Below, piece by piece: positions 1-9,033 of a stretch of DNA of 64,000 nucleotides (within the stretch, counting starts at the first letter, position 1; every line of letters begins with the position of its first letter). The translations under genes were made by a program, and so were the position numbers. The notes under the pieces are model-generated. The model did no database searches. It saw nothing but the letters and a program-made list of their open reading frames with translations, and was not told the DNA's origin. Origin of the DNA: Micromonospora_J zhanjiangensis (lineage in GTDB: Bacteria > Actinomycetota > Actinomycetes > Mycobacteriales > Micromonosporaceae); NCBI RefSeq assembly GCF_042650605.1, contig NZ_JBHSBN010000012.1:62001-126000 (forward strand). Direction: 5' to 3'.

Positions 1-630
1 GTGGTACCCGCGCAGGTTGACGTAGAGCTGCCCGTCGGGGAACCGGTCGGCGACCTGGTGGGCCCAGTGCACCGCGAGCGCGGTCTTGCCGACGCCGGCC
101 GTCCCGTTGAGGCACGAGATCACCACGGCGTCGCCGTCCTCGGCGGGCAGCTCCAGCAGCGCGGTCAGGGCCCGTAGCTCGGTGTCCCGGCCGGTGAAGC
201 AGCGCACCGCCGGTGGCAACTGCCGCGGCACCGGCCTCGGCACCGGTGGCGCGGCCGGCGCCGGCCGCGGCGGCTGCCGGTCCGCGGCGGGCGCCTTCGG
301 GTCGGTCGTCCGGCGGTGCCGGAACGCCTGCTCGAGCATCGCGTGCCGGGGTCGCCAGAACTCCTCGATCCCGGTACGCAGCGAGACGTGCCGCAGCCGG
401 TCGTGTTCCTTGGCGTACTGGTGGAACGCGCCCACCAGGGACTTCACCACGTCCCAGTCGGGTGGGCGGCGGATCTGGCCGCCGAGGACGGCGCCGACCT
501 GGCTCTTGCTCAGCCCGACCGACCCGCCCAGGGTCCGCAGGCTCGGCCCGCCCGCTTGTCGCCACAGCGTGTGCAGGTCCTGACAGTACCGGCGCAGCAG
601 CTCATCCGCGGCGCCCGTGGTCATCCACAT
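1..630 (-). CDS. HTH/NB-ARC (AfsR/STAND-type) regulator, C-terminus cut by window edge
   Basis: The reading frame runs leftward off the window. The N-terminus resembles a short helix-turn-helix domain that recognises a serine-glycine repeat (residues about 20-60, containing LGGSVGLSKSQVGAVL). A proline/alanine-rich linker follows, then an NB-ARC-type ATPase with Walker A GTAGVGKTALAVHWAH and the downstream PDGQLYVNLRGY typical of actinomycete STAND regulators. Two in-frame ATG codons lie at 630 and 624; neither has a strong ribosome site. The remaining ATPase and any TPR region lie outside the window. The gene ends up next to the synthetase cluster but is separated from it by 300 bp, so whether it regulates the cluster is unknown. 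Confidence 0.8.
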   Translation of the reverse strand, partial: MWMTTGAADELLRRYCQDLHTLWRQAGGPSLRTLGGSVGLSKSQVGAVLGGQIRRPPDWDVVKSLVGAFHQYAKEHDRLRHVSLRTGIEEFWRPRHAMLEQAFRHRRTTDPKAPAADRQPPRPAPAAPPVPRPVPRQLPPAVRCFTGRDTELRALTALLELPAEDGDAVVISCLNGTAGVGKTALAVHWAHQVADRFPDGQLYVNLRGYH

Positions 631-930
631 CTCCCAGATGTCCGGTGCCGTCCGGCACGCCGACGACCGACGCTGACTCCCGGGCCAGCGTGTCACCGGC
701 ACGTCACCGCCGCGGTCGGCATGGGTCACCGTCCGGCCGCGGGGAGCCATCCGGTTTGGACACTAGAAGGTGTGGTGGAGACCGACAAGCGCGCGACGGG
801 CCTCCCGGGCGGCATTCAACCGTACGGCGGAGCAGAAAGCGACGCACCGGTTGGCAGGACCATCCAAAAGGGATAGTGATGTCGTACGTTGTCGGTCGGC
901 GCGCGTAACTCGGCGCCGACGGCGTGCGGA
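631..930. other. non-coding gap upstream of the HTH/NB-ARC gene
   Basis: These 300 bases lie between the start of the leftward HTH/NB-ARC regulator and the stop of the leftward synthetase. All overlapping open frames look like compositional shadows. It should hold the terminator of the synthetase transcript and the promoter of the regulator, but I can point to no clear hairpin or promoter box. Confidence 0.4.
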
Positions 931-3900
931 TCAGCCCTCGTCGGCGTCCCCGGTGCCGTCGATTTCGGCGCGGACCAGACGTTCGACCTCGCTGCCGAGG
1001 CCGACGGCGGTGGGCCGGTCGAAGAACGCCCGCATCGGCAGCTCGACGCCGAAGACGCTGTGGATGTTCCAGAGCAGCCGCGCGGCCAGCAGGGAGTTGC
1101 CGCCACGCTCCAGGATGTCGTCGTCGGGGCCGATGTCGTCCCGCCCGAGCAGGTCCCGGATGAACCCCAGGATCGTCGCCTGGTGCGGTGCCAGCGGCGT
1201 CGCCGGTGCCGCCGCGGCGGCGCGATCGGCGGGCGTGCCGGTGGCCGTGGCCGCCGACGACGCCGGGTCGGGGCCCGCCGTCCCCACCGGAAGCGCCGGG
1301 TCGGCGGCGAACCGCGCGGCGAGCGTGCGCAACCGGTCGGCCAGCGTGACCGCCGTCGCCCGGTCGTGGAGCGCCGAGGCGTACTCGATGGCGCCCAGGT
1401 AGCGCCCGTCGGGCTGAGGCCAGACGGTGAGCGCGAGATCGGTACGGGCGACCGTCCACGCCTGCGCCAGCAGGTCGAGGTCCTCCTCCTGCCAGTGCTG
1501 GCCCACCAGGCCGTCCCCGGCCATGGTGACCAGGGTCTGGAACAGCGGCGTCCGCGCCGGGTCCCGGGGCTGCACCAGGGCGTCGGCGACGGCCTCGAAC
1601 GGTGCGGCCTGATGGTCCAGGCCCTCCCGCAGGGTCCGCTCGACCCGGGTCAACGCCTCGGCGAAGGTCAGCTCGGGCGTCAGCCGCGCGCGGACGACCA
1701 CGACGTCGATGAACAACCCGACCAGGTCGTGCAGTTCCGGTCGGGTCCGCCCCGAGTGCGGGGCGCCGACGCCGAAGTCCCAGCCGGCGCCCGCGCTCGC
1801 GAGCAGCACGATCCACAGGGTCAGGCAGACGACGTACGGGGTGGCCCCGGCCTGTCGACCGGTCTCCAGCAGCTCGCGGACGTCGGTCGCGGGGAACTCG
1901 AAGCGCACCGCGCCGCCCTCGATGCCGCGCTGCCCGGGACGCTCGCCCCGGATCGGCAGGTCGAGCGGGGGCAGGTCGCGCAGCGTGTGCCGCCAGTATC
2001 CGATCTGCTCGGCGAGCACGTCCCCGGTCAGCCGTGACCGGAGCCAGGCGACCGCGTCGACGTACCGGATCGGCAGCTCCGTCAGGTGCGTGGGCCGCCG
2101 CTGCCCGATCGCGGCGATCGTCTCGCGCAGTTCGTCGGCGAGGATCCGGGTGGACCAGCCGTCGCAGATGATGTGGTGGCAGACCAGCACGAGCAGTTGG
2201 CCGGGCCCACCGTCGCGGACCAGGGTCGCCCGGAACAGGGGCGCCACCGCGAGGTCGAAGCCGGTGCCCAGGTCCGCGGCGACGACCTTGCCGACCTCGG
2301 CGGGAGCCATCTCGACGGTGCGCAGCGGCACGTCCGGCGCGGGCTCGACGACGGCCCGCAGCCCGTCGGCGTCCATCCGGTAGCCGGTGCGCAGCACGTC
2401 GTGGCGGGCCATCAGGCGGGCCAGTGCCTCCCGGACCACCGCCGCGCCGGTGTCGCCGTCGAGCCGGACGAGCATCGGGAACAGGTACTCCGGGCTGCCG
2501 GGATTCATCCGGTCGAGCACCCAGAAGCGTTCCTGCGTGTACGACAGGGCCAGCCGCGCCCCGGCCGGCAGCCGCCCGATCGGGGCTGCCTGCTGGGCCC
2601 GGCGCAGCAGCTCGGCCTGCTCGCGCACGGTCGTCGCCAGGTTCAGCTCCCGGAAGTCCAGGTCCAGTCCGGACAGCTCGCGCAGCGTCGCCAGCAACCG
2701 GGTCATCAGCAGCGAGTGCCCGCCGAGGCGGTAGAAGTCGTCCTCGGGGCCGACGTGCGGGACGCCGAGCAACCGTTGCCAGGCCGCGATCACGATCTGC
2801 TCCCCGGCGGTGCCGGGCGTCGGCGGGTCCGTCGTCGCAGCCGCCGGGGCCGGCCAGTCCGGCTCGGGCAGCCGGGACCGGTCGGTCTTGCCGCTCGTCG
2901 TGCGGGGCAGGGCGGCCAACCGGCCCAGGTACGCCGGCACGGCGCTGGGCGGCAGCCGGTCACGCAGGTGACCGAGGAACTCGTCGACCGCGTCCTCGCG
3001 GGAGGTGACCACCCAGGCGGCGAGCCGGCGGATGCCGTGCCGGTCGGTGACCGCGCGGACCGCGGCCTCGATCACGTCGGGATGGGTCTCCAGGACCGCC
3101 TCGACCTCGCCCGGCTCGATCCGTACCCCGTTGATCTTGACCTGGGCGTCGACCCGGCCGACGAACTCCAGGGCGCCGTCGGGGCGTACCCGCACCAGGT
3201 CTCCGGTCCGGTACATCCGCGCCCCGGGCGGGCCGTCGGGATCCGGCAGGAACCGCTCCGCGGTCTGCGCGGCGTCCGCGTGGTATCCGCGGCCGACCCC
3301 GGCGCCGCAGAGGTACAACTCCCGCGCCGACCCGTCCTCGGTGACCCCGACGTCCGGCGGCAGCAGCAGGTGACGCAGGTTGTCGATGGGGCGCCCGATC
3401 GGCACCGGGCCGTGCCGCTGCGCGGGGTCGAAGGGTCCGGCCAGGGCGTCGATGGCGCACTCGGTGGGGCCGTAGGTGTTCAGGATCTCGACGTCGAGCC
3501 GCTCGCGGACCCGCTGGCACAGCTCGGCGTGCAGCGGCTCCCCGGCGCAGCAGATCAGGCGCAGGCTGTCGCAGCGGTCCAGCTCGGGTTCGACCGCGAG
3601 CAGCCGCAGCATGGTGGGCACGAGCTGCACCACGGTGGCCCGTTCCTCCCGGACTGACCGAACGAGTTCCGCGGTGTCCCGACCGGCCCCGGGCCGGCCG
3701 AACGTGACGGCGGCGCCGCGCAGCAGCGGCGCGAAGATCTCCCAGCCGGCCGCGTCGAACGTCAGCGGGGTCTTCTGGAGCACCCGGTCGTCGCGGGACA
3801 ACCGCAGGGCGCGTACTGCCCAGTGCACCCGGTTGGCGATGGCCCCGTGCTCGACGACGACGCCCTTGGGCGCGCCCGTCGAACCCGAGGTGAAGATCAT

Positions 3901-4377
3901 GTACGCGGCCTGGCGTGGTCCCGTCAGCCGTCCCGGCAGCGGGGTGGTGGCGTCGCCCGTGCCGACCAGTTCGCCGACGTCGCAGCGCAGGACGCCCGGC
4001 GGGAGATCCCCGTCGGCCGCGTCCCGCGCCGGTTCCCCGTCGGCGGGGCGCGGCGGGTCGGTCAGGACGATCCGGGCGCCGGCCCGGGTGACCACCTCGC
4101 GCCGGCGTCGGGCCGGGGCGAACGGGTCGAGCGGCACGTAGCAGCCGCCGGCGAGCCAGATCCCCAGCAGCGCGGCGACCAGGTGTGGACCGGGGGAGAC
4201 CAGCACCCCGACCGGCGACTCCGGCCGCACCCCCCGGGCCGTTAGTCCCCGGGCGACGCGCCACGCCGCGTCGGCCAGCTCCCGGTAGGTGACTCCGCTG
4301 CCGTCGTGCCGCACGGCGGGCGCCGACGGATGCTGCCGGACCCGCTCCAGAAAGGACGCGGGAATCAGCGCGGTCAT
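931..4377 (-). CDS. non-ribosomal peptide synthetase, A-T-C-T
   Basis: A 1148-residue synthetase. The A domain (about 10-510) keeps core motifs FTSGSTGAPKG, TYGPTE, YRTGDL and the A10 lysine (Lys497, in SGKTDR). The first carrier domain carries Ser555 (GGHSL), the C domain (about 600-1020) has an intact HHIICDG near 733, and a second carrier ends the protein (GGNSL, about Ser1095). By alignment to EntF and GrsA, the pocket residues read D-A-W-Q-C-A-T-I-D-K. This resembles glutamine codes; ureidoalanine is isosteric with glutamine, so either is possible (inference). The start is the ATG at 4377 because GAGGTGG lies 4 bases upstream; a longer frame to 4434 lacks such a site. There is no TE or E domain, so chain transfer must be in trans. 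It is divergent from the oxygenase gene, with an inverted-repeat operator between them. Confidence 0.93.
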   Translation of the reverse strand: MTALIPASFLERVRQHPSAPAVRHDGSGVTYRELADAAWRVARGLTARGVRPESPVGVLVSPGPHLVAALLGIWLAGGCYVPLDPFAPARRRREVVTRAGARIVLTDPPRPADGEPARDAADGDLPPGVLRCDVGELVGTGDATTPLPGRLTGPRQAAYMIFTSGSTGAPKGVVVEHGAIANRVHWAVRALRLSRDDRVLQKTPLTFDAAGWEIFAPLLRGAAVTFGRPGAGRDTAELVRSVREERATVVQLVPTMLRLLAVEPELDRCDSLRLICCAGEPLHAELCQRVRERLDVEILNTYGPTECAIDALAGPFDPAQRHGPVPIGRPIDNLRHLLLPPDVGVTEDGSARELYLCGAGVGRGYHADAAQTAERFLPDPDGPPGARMYRTGDLVRVRPDGALEFVGRVDAQVKINGVRIEPGEVEAVLETHPDVIEAAVRAVTDRHGIRRLAAWVVTSREDAVDEFLGHLRDRLPPSAVPAYLGRLAALPRTTSGKTDRSRLPEPDWPAPAAATTDPPTPGTAGEQIVIAAWQRLLGVPHVGPEDDFYRLGGHSLLMTRLLATLRELSGLDLDFRELNLATTVREQAELLRRAQQAAPIGRLPAGARLALSYTQERFWVLDRMNPGSPEYLFPMLVRLDGDTGAAVVREALARLMARHDVLRTGYRMDADGLRAVVEPAPDVPLRTVEMAPAEVGKVVAADLGTGFDLAVAPLFRATLVRDGGPGQLLVLVCHHIICDGWSTRILADELRETIAAIGQRRPTHLTELPIRYVDAVAWLRSRLTGDVLAEQIGYWRHTLRDLPPLDLPIRGERPGQRGIEGGAVRFEFPATDVRELLETGRQAGATPYVVCLTLWIVLLASAGAGWDFGVGAPHSGRTRPELHDLVGLFIDVVVVRARLTPELTFAEALTRVERTLREGLDHQAAPFEAVADALVQPRDPARTPLFQTLVTMAGDGLVGQHWQEEDLDLLAQAWTVARTDLALTVWPQPDGRYLGAIEYASALHDRATAVTLADRLRTLAARFAADPALPVGTAGPDPASSAATATGTPADRAAAAAPATPLAPHQATILGFIRDLLGRDDIGPDDDILERGGNSLLAARLLWNIHSVFGVELPMRAFFDRPTAVGLGSEVERLVRAEIDGTGDADEG

Positions 4378-4424
4378 CGTCCACCTCGGCCCACGGATGA
4401 AGACTGACCCGCGCGCCGCGGCGG

Positions 4425-4483
4425 GACCAGGCATTCGGCAGGCAACATCCCGGCCGGCGAATTGCCGGTCCGCGTGCCTGGTC
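4425..4483. promoter_or_regulatory. long inverted-repeat operator, copy 1
   Basis: The dyad is GACCAGGCA-N7-GGCAA, a 16-base spacer, then TTGCC-N8-TGCCTGGTC. The outer 9-mers (4425-4433 and 4475-4483) and the inner 5-mers are perfect complements. It sits 48 bp from the synthetase start and about 120 bp from the oxygenase start, in the divergent promoter region. Two more copies lie at 8921-8967 and 20044-20101. A likely binder is the cluster's own StrR-type regulator (inference). Confidence 0.75.
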
Positions 4484-4601
4484 GGCGTCGGTCCCGGGTG
4501 GCGAGAATTGTCGCGCCACCGCGGCGGTGTGCGGTTCGTGCCGCCGCCGCGGTCCCTGCCTGAGGTGCGCCCTCGCCGGTTCGAGGGAATGGAGAATCGC
4601 C

Positions 4602-5582
4602 GTGACTTCCATGACAGGTGAGAGCGCCGGACTCCGCGACCTGGCGCTCACCGAGGACGAGCGGTCGAGGCTGTCCGCCGTGGTGGCGCGCCTGGCCCGG
4701 GCCGGGTCGGCGGGCGTCGACGACGCCGCCTGGCAGGCGAGGGCCCGGCTGGACGGATGCCACCTGCCGCCCCGGCTGCTGGCGGCGATCCGCGGCTTCC
4801 GGTACGACGCCGGCGTTGACGGCCGGCTGACCATCACCAACCTTCCGGTCGGGGCCGAGGCGTTGCCGCCCACCCCGACCGTGCCGGATTCGGTCGAGCG
4901 GGTGGCCACCGTCCCCGCGACGATCGCCATGCTCGTCGGGCTGCAACTGGGTGAGGTCATCGCGTACCGCGAGGAGAAGCACGGGGCGATGGTGCAGAAC
5001 GTCGTCCCGGTGCCGTCGCTGGCGACGTCGCAGAGCAACGGCGGTTCGGTGCGACTGGAGTTCCACACCGAGAACGCGTTCCACCCCGACCGGCCGCACT
5101 ACGTCGGGCTGCTCTGCCTCCGCCCCGCCCACGAGGACCGGGTGGGGACCCAGGTGGCCTCCGTGCGTCGGGCCTTCCCGCTGCTCGACGAGGGAAGCCG
5201 GACGGTCCTGCGGGAGGCGCGGTTCGTCACCGCCACGCCGCCGTCGTTCCGGTCGGCGGGCGAGTCCGAACCGCATCCGGTGCTCAGCGGCAGCGAGGAC
5301 GACCCGGACCTCTGCGTCGACTTCCACGCCACCTCGGCGCTGGACGACAAGGCGGACCGGGCGCTGGCCGCGCTCCGCGCGGCGCTGACGCGGGTCCGGT
5401 GCGACCTGGTGCTCCGTCCCGGCGACATGGTCTTCCTGGACAACCGACTGGTGGTGCACGGGCGGGTCGCGTTCCGGCCCCGCTACGACGGCAACGACCG
5501 GTGGCTGCACCGGGTGTTCGTGCATCTGGACAACCGCCGTACCCGTGGCCGCCGCACCGCCGACGGCGCCGTGCTGTCCTGA
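4602..5582 (+). CDS. Fe(II)/2-oxoglutarate oxygenase, clavaminate synthase/AsnO/VioC family
   Basis: A 326-residue protein of the TauD/clavaminate-synthase group that hydroxylates free or carrier-bound amino acids, usually at the beta carbon of Asn, Arg or similar residues. The iron-binding facial triad is visible as H155-T-E157 (in EFHTENAFHP) and distal H286 (in VVHGRVAFRPRYDG); the 2-oxoglutarate-binding arginine should be one of those following H286. The GTG start at 4602 follows GGAG by 7 bases; an ATG at 4611 in the same frame is an alternative. The substrate is not deducible from sequence; Asn, Gln or ureidoalanine would suit the A-domain codes nearby. It converges with the carbamoyltransferase gene. 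Confidence 0.9.
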   Translation: MTSMTGESAGLRDLALTEDERSRLSAVVARLARAGSAGVDDAAWQARARLDGCHLPPRLLAAIRGFRYDAGVDGRLTITNLPVGAEALPPTPTVPDSVERVATVPATIAMLVGLQLGEVIAYREEKHGAMVQNVVPVPSLATSQSNGGSVRLEFHTENAFHPDRPHYVGLLCLRPAHEDRVGTQVASVRRAFPLLDEGSRTVLREARFVTATPPSFRSAGESEPHPVLSGSEDDPDLCVDFHATSALDDKADRALAALRAALTRVRCDLVLRPGDMVFLDNRLVVHGRVAFRPRYDGNDRWLHRVFVHLDNRRTRGRRTADGAVLS

Positions 5583-5755
5583 GTCTCCCGGCTCTCGCGG
5601 GGTTCGCCGGGCCGGTCCCGGGCCGGTCCGCCCGAAGCCTCAGCCGTGCTCCGGGGCGTCGCCGGCGTCCGCGCCGGCCGCCCCGGGATCGGCGGCGAGC
5701 GGGCCGGCGCAGCCGCGGCGGTACGACCCCCGGACGGTGCGCCGTCGCGGCGTCG

Positions 5756-6703
5756 TCAGTAGGCACCACGGCACCACTCCAGCACCGCCATCGCGCTGTA
5801 CATCTTGTTCTCGGCCTGCTCGAAGGCGATGGCGGCCGGTCCGTCGAGGACCTCGGCGCTGACCTCCTCGCCCCGGTGAGCGGGCAGGTCGTGCATGAAC
5901 ACCGCCTTCGGGGCGCGTTCCATCACCTCCGCCGTCACCCGGAACGGCGCGAACACCGCGCGCCAGTCGGGGTCGGGCTTGCTGGTTCCGGTGGTCTGCC
6001 AGCGGGTGGTGTAGACCACGTCGACGTCCCTCGGCAGGTCGGCCAGGTCGTGCCGCTCGCGGACCACCGCGCCGCGCGCCGCCGTGGCCGCCGCGCGCCG
6101 GTGGACCTCGGGCGCGAGGCCGTACCCCGGCGGGGTGCGCAACTCCAGCCGCGCTCCCGGGTAGCGGCTGAGCCCCCGGGCGAGCGCGGCCGCCGTGTTG
6201 TTGCCCTCGCCCAGGTACAGCACGCGCAGGCCCTCGACGGAGCCGAACCGCAGCGTGAGGGTGGTCAGGTCGGCCAGAGCCTGGGTGGGGTGCTCGTCGG
6301 CGCTCATGGCGTTGACCACGGCCATCCGGCGCTGTCCGGCCCAGACCCGCATCTCGGCCGGGTCGTCGGCCGTGCGCGCCACCAGCACGTCGAGCATCCC
6401 GGACAGCACCCGCCCGGTGTCCTCGCTGCTCTCGCCGGTGTTGAGTTGCAGGTCACCCGGCCCGTACGCGATGACCCCGGCGCCGAGCCGGAGCGCGCCG
6501 GAGGTGAACGCGGTGCGGGTCCGCGTCGAGGTGCGGCGGAAGTAGATCCCCACCACCGTCCCGGCCAGGCCGGAGCCCGTCGCACCGGTCGCCGTGGCGG
6601 CGCGCCGCGCGATCGTGGCTCCGCGCTCGACGATGTCCCGCACCGCCCCGTCGGTCAGGTCGTCCAGGGAGATCAGGTGCCGCGCGCTACCGTCGTCCGC
6701 CAT
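5756..6703 (-). CDS. ornithine-carbamoyltransferase-like enzyme, probable diaminopropionate carbamoyltransferase
   Basis: A 315-residue member of the aspartate/ornithine carbamoyltransferase family. The carbamoyl-phosphate site is intact (STRTR in the first third; HPTQALAD in the middle). The ornithine-side motifs differ: the HCLP loop reads HDLPAHRGEEV and the SMG loop region reads RWQTTG, which suggests a substrate other than ornithine. It is the third gene of a leftward set after sbnA and sbnB, whose product is 2,3-diaminopropionate, so N-beta-carbamoylation to ureidoalanine (albizziine) is the natural inference. A similar logic is known for the ureido residues of viomycin and zwittermicin. 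Forty bases separate it from sbnB. Confidence 0.85.
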   Translation of the reverse strand: MADDGSARHLISLDDLTDGAVRDIVERGATIARRAATATGATGSGLAGTVVGIYFRRTSTRTRTAFTSGALRLGAGVIAYGPGDLQLNTGESSEDTGRVLSGMLDVLVARTADDPAEMRVWAGQRRMAVVNAMSADEHPTQALADLTTLTLRFGSVEGLRVLYLGEGNNTAAALARGLSRYPGARLELRTPPGYGLAPEVHRRAAATAARGAVVRERHDLADLPRDVDVVYTTRWQTTGTSKPDPDWRAVFAPFRVTAEVMERAPKAVFMHDLPAHRGEEVSAEVLDGPAAIAFEQAENKMYSAMAVLEWCRGAY

Positions 6704-6742
6704 CCGGCATCCCGCCTCTCGGGCTCGCTGGCCAGGGGATCG

Positions 6743-7747
6743 CTACCATCGTTCGACCTCTCCGAAGAACTCCGGCACCGCCGTGACCCGGCCGGCGCGG
6801 CGACCGGCGGCGAGGACCTCCAGGCCCACGGCGAGGTCGAGCACGCCGAGCCCGAACGGCGAGAAGACGCGGGGCTTGTCCCGGCCCGGCGTCTCCTCGT
6901 CGAGCAGGAGCTGGGCCAGGGTGGCGTCGATGAAGTCGCGGTGGCCGAACTTCTGCTCCGCCAGGTGGACCGAGGTGCCGGCGGTGAGGCAGTGGTCCAC
7001 GTCGTCGACGACGTTGTAAGCGGCGGCGACCACGTCCGGTCCCAGGTCGCGCAGGGAGATGTTCAGGACGGTCTGTCCCGCGGCGAGGATCCCCACGTCG
7101 AGGAGGTACGGCTCGGTGGCGGTCGTGGCCAACAGGACGATGTCGGCACCCGTCACCGCGTCGGTCGGTGTGTCGGCCACCGACGCCGGGTAGCCCAGGG
7201 AACCGGCATGCTCGGCGTACCGCCGGGCGTAGCCCGGGACGGCGTCGTGGACGGCGACCCGCCCGATCGACCAACGCAGCGACGCCAGGAACTCCAGGAC
7301 GGTGCGGGCGATGATCCCGGCACCGATCACCGCGACCCGGTCCGCCGTGCGGGAACCGTGGATCCGCTCCGCGGCCAGGACGGCCGAGGCCGCCGTCCGG
7401 GCGGCACTGATCTGCGCCGCCTCGAGGCAGGCGAACGGATACCCGGTCGCGAAGTCGTTGAGCACCAGCACGGCCGAGGCACGCGGGACGTTGCGCGTGA
7501 TGTTGTCGGGGAAGCTGGCGATCCACTTGATGCCCGCCACGCCCGGATCGCCGCGCAGAAACGCCGGCAGGGCGATGATCCGCGCGTTCGGCTTCTCCGG
7601 GAAACGCAGGAAGTAGCTGTTCGGGTTCACCGTCTCGCCGCGATGATGCGCCAGGTACGTCTCGCGCACCCGGTCGACGAGCTGCGGCCGGGACCGTTCG
7701 ACGACGGCCCGAATGTCCGGGCCGCCCATCAGGTGGAAGGGGAACAC
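6743..7747 (-). CDS. sbnB: SbnB-type N-(1-amino-1-carboxy-2-ethyl)glutamate dehydrogenase
   Basis: A 334-residue ornithine cyclodeaminase/mu-crystallin family protein. In the SbnA/SbnB route, SbnB oxidatively cleaves the SbnA product to give L-2,3-diaminopropionate and 2-oxoglutarate using NAD. The substrate-facing region (KWIASFPDN about 75-83) and the Rossmann motif VIGAGIIARTVLEFL are clear, and the ends align with SbnB rather than with plain ornithine cyclodeaminase. The start is GTG at 7747, six bases after the sbnA stop; GAGGAG lies in the end of sbnA, so the two are probably translationally coupled. Confidence 0.9.
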   Translation of the reverse strand: MFPFHLMGGPDIRAVVERSRPQLVDRVRETYLAHHRGETVNPNSYFLRFPEKPNARIIALPAFLRGDPGVAGIKWIASFPDNITRNVPRASAVLVLNDFATGYPFACLEAAQISAARTAASAVLAAERIHGSRTADRVAVIGAGIIARTVLEFLASLRWSIGRVAVHDAVPGYARRYAEHAGSLGYPASVADTPTDAVTGADIVLLATTATEPYLLDVGILAAGQTVLNISLRDLGPDVVAAAYNVVDDVDHCLTAGTSVHLAEQKFGHRDFIDATLAQLLLDEETPGRDKPRVFSPFGLGVLDLAVGLEVLAAGRRAGRVTAVPEFFGEVERW

Positions 7748-7753
7748 GGCGAG

Positions 7754-8749
7754 TCAACTCCTCAGCGGGGACAGCCGCGGCTGGTCGTCGGTCGCCGGGA
7801 TCAGGCAGGCCGCGCCGAACCGCTCGGTCACCCAGACGTCGTCGTAGATCGTCTGCACGTACCGGTCGCCGAGGTCCGGGGAGATGCCCACCACGCGCGA
7901 GCCGGCCGGCAGGTCGGGCGCGCGGCGCAGGATCGCCGAGACGACCGAACCGGTCGAGCCGCCGGCGAACAGCCCGTACCGGCGGGCGAGCCAGCGGCAG
8001 GCCCGGACGGTGTCCGCCTCGGGCACCAGGACCACCTCGTCCACGACCCCCGGCCGGAAGATCTCGGGCCGGCGACTCGCGCCGATCCCGGGGATGTACC
8101 GACGCGCCGCCGGGAACCCGAAGTTGACCGATCCGACCGCGTCCACGGCCACGATCCGGGTGTCCGGCGAGGCGGTCCGGAAGTGGCTGACGCAGCCCAT
8201 CAGCGTGCCGGAGGTGCCCGTGCCGACGAACAGGAAGTCGATGTCGGAGAGTTCGGCCGTGATCGCGGTGGCCGTGCACCGGTCGTGCACGAACCAGTTC
8301 GCCGGGTTCGCGTACTGGTTCAGCCACACCAGGTCCGGATCCTCGGTGAGCAACTGCTCGATGTAGGAGATGCGGGTGCCGAGGTACCCACCGCTGGCGT
8401 CCAGCCGGTCCACCCCGACCACGTCGGCGCCCAGCGCGCGCATCACCGCCACGCACTGCGGGGACGTGTTCGGGTCGGTGACGCAGAGGAAGTGGTAGCC
8501 CTTCTCGGCCGACACCATCGCGAGCGCCACGCCCAGGCTGCCCGACGAGGATTCGACCAGCCGCCCGCCGGGGGCCAGGATCCCCTTCCGCTCGGCATCG
8601 CTCACCATGTTCAGGGCCGTCTTCAGCTTTATCGACCCGGCCGGATTGAGGCCCTCTATCTTCAGATAGAGGTCGAGGTGCTCGGCCACGCCGGTGAGGT
8701 GGAGGAAGACATCGTCCAGAATTATCTCGTACGCGTGCTCGTATATCAT
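7754..8749 (-). CDS. sbnA: SbnA-type PLP synthase for 2,3-diaminopropionate
   Basis: A 331-residue cysteine-synthase-fold PLP enzyme. SbnA condenses O-phosphoserine with glutamate to N-(1-amino-1-carboxy-2-ethyl)glutamate. The PLP lysine sits in NPAGSIKLK, the substrate loop is ESSSGSLGVALA, and the phosphate cup is GTGTSGTLMGC. The N-terminus starting MIYEHAYEIILDD matches the usual SbnA beginning, so I chose ATG 8749 rather than the longer frame to 8779. First gene of the leftward sbnA-sbnB-carbamoyltransferase set; an operator copy lies about 170 bp upstream. Confidence 0.9.
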   Translation of the reverse strand: MIYEHAYEIILDDVFLHLTGVAEHLDLYLKIEGLNPAGSIKLKTALNMVSDAERKGILAPGGRLVESSSGSLGVALAMVSAEKGYHFLCVTDPNTSPQCVAVMRALGADVVGVDRLDASGGYLGTRISYIEQLLTEDPDLVWLNQYANPANWFVHDRCTATAITAELSDIDFLFVGTGTSGTLMGCVSHFRTASPDTRIVAVDAVGSVNFGFPAARRYIPGIGASRRPEIFRPGVVDEVVLVPEADTVRACRWLARRYGLFAGGSTGSVVSAILRRAPDLPAGSRVVGISPDLGDRYVQTIYDDVWVTERFGAACLIPATDDQPRLSPLRS

Positions 8750-9033
8750 CGATGTCAACCCCGATAAATGTCGATTCAAGGCCGCACGACTGATGGCTGT
8801 CCCCGCCGGCGATTCCGGCCGACGATTGTCGTTCCGCGATCAACGTACGCCAGCATAGGCCGGCCCGACCTGCCGCGACAGGCAAAGAGGCGGCAGCTTC
8901 GCCGGTCGACGGAACGGGCCGAACAGGCAGGACAGGGGCAGCGGAATTGCCGCCCGAATGCCTGGTGTGCGACGCCCGGAGGTGTCCTACTGGGTACGGA
9001 TCCGTCGCCGACGTGAGGGTGTGAGGCCGGACC
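8750..9033. promoter_or_regulatory. divergent promoter region, sbnA set / stand-alone C domain
   Basis: This gap of 284 bases between sbnA (leftward) and the C-domain gene (rightward) contains the operator at 8921-8967 and an additional half-site-like GACAGGCAA at 8877-8885. Nothing in it looks coding. Confidence 0.5.
8921..8967. promoter_or_regulatory. long inverted-repeat operator, copy 2 (short spacer)
   Basis: The copy reads GAACAGGCA-N7-GGCAG, a 5-base spacer, TTGCC-N7-TGCCTGGTG. Compared with copies 1 and 3 it has two mismatches in the left arm and one at the outer end of the right arm. The central spacer is shorter by 10-11 bases, close to one helical turn, so both half-sites would stay on the same face of the DNA. 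It lies 66 bp before the C-domain start codon. Confidence 0.7.

Noticed and set aside
4378..4434. Upstream extension of the A-T-C-T synthetase to 4434
   Set aside because: The extra 19 residues have no homology, run into the operator and lack a ribosome site; ATG 4377 has GAGGTGG.
5399..8767. Very long rightward open frame (1122 codons)
   Set aside because: It runs antisense to the carbamoyltransferase, sbnB and sbnA genes and is Arg/Gly/Gln-rich with no domain. It is a shadow caused by high third-position GC.
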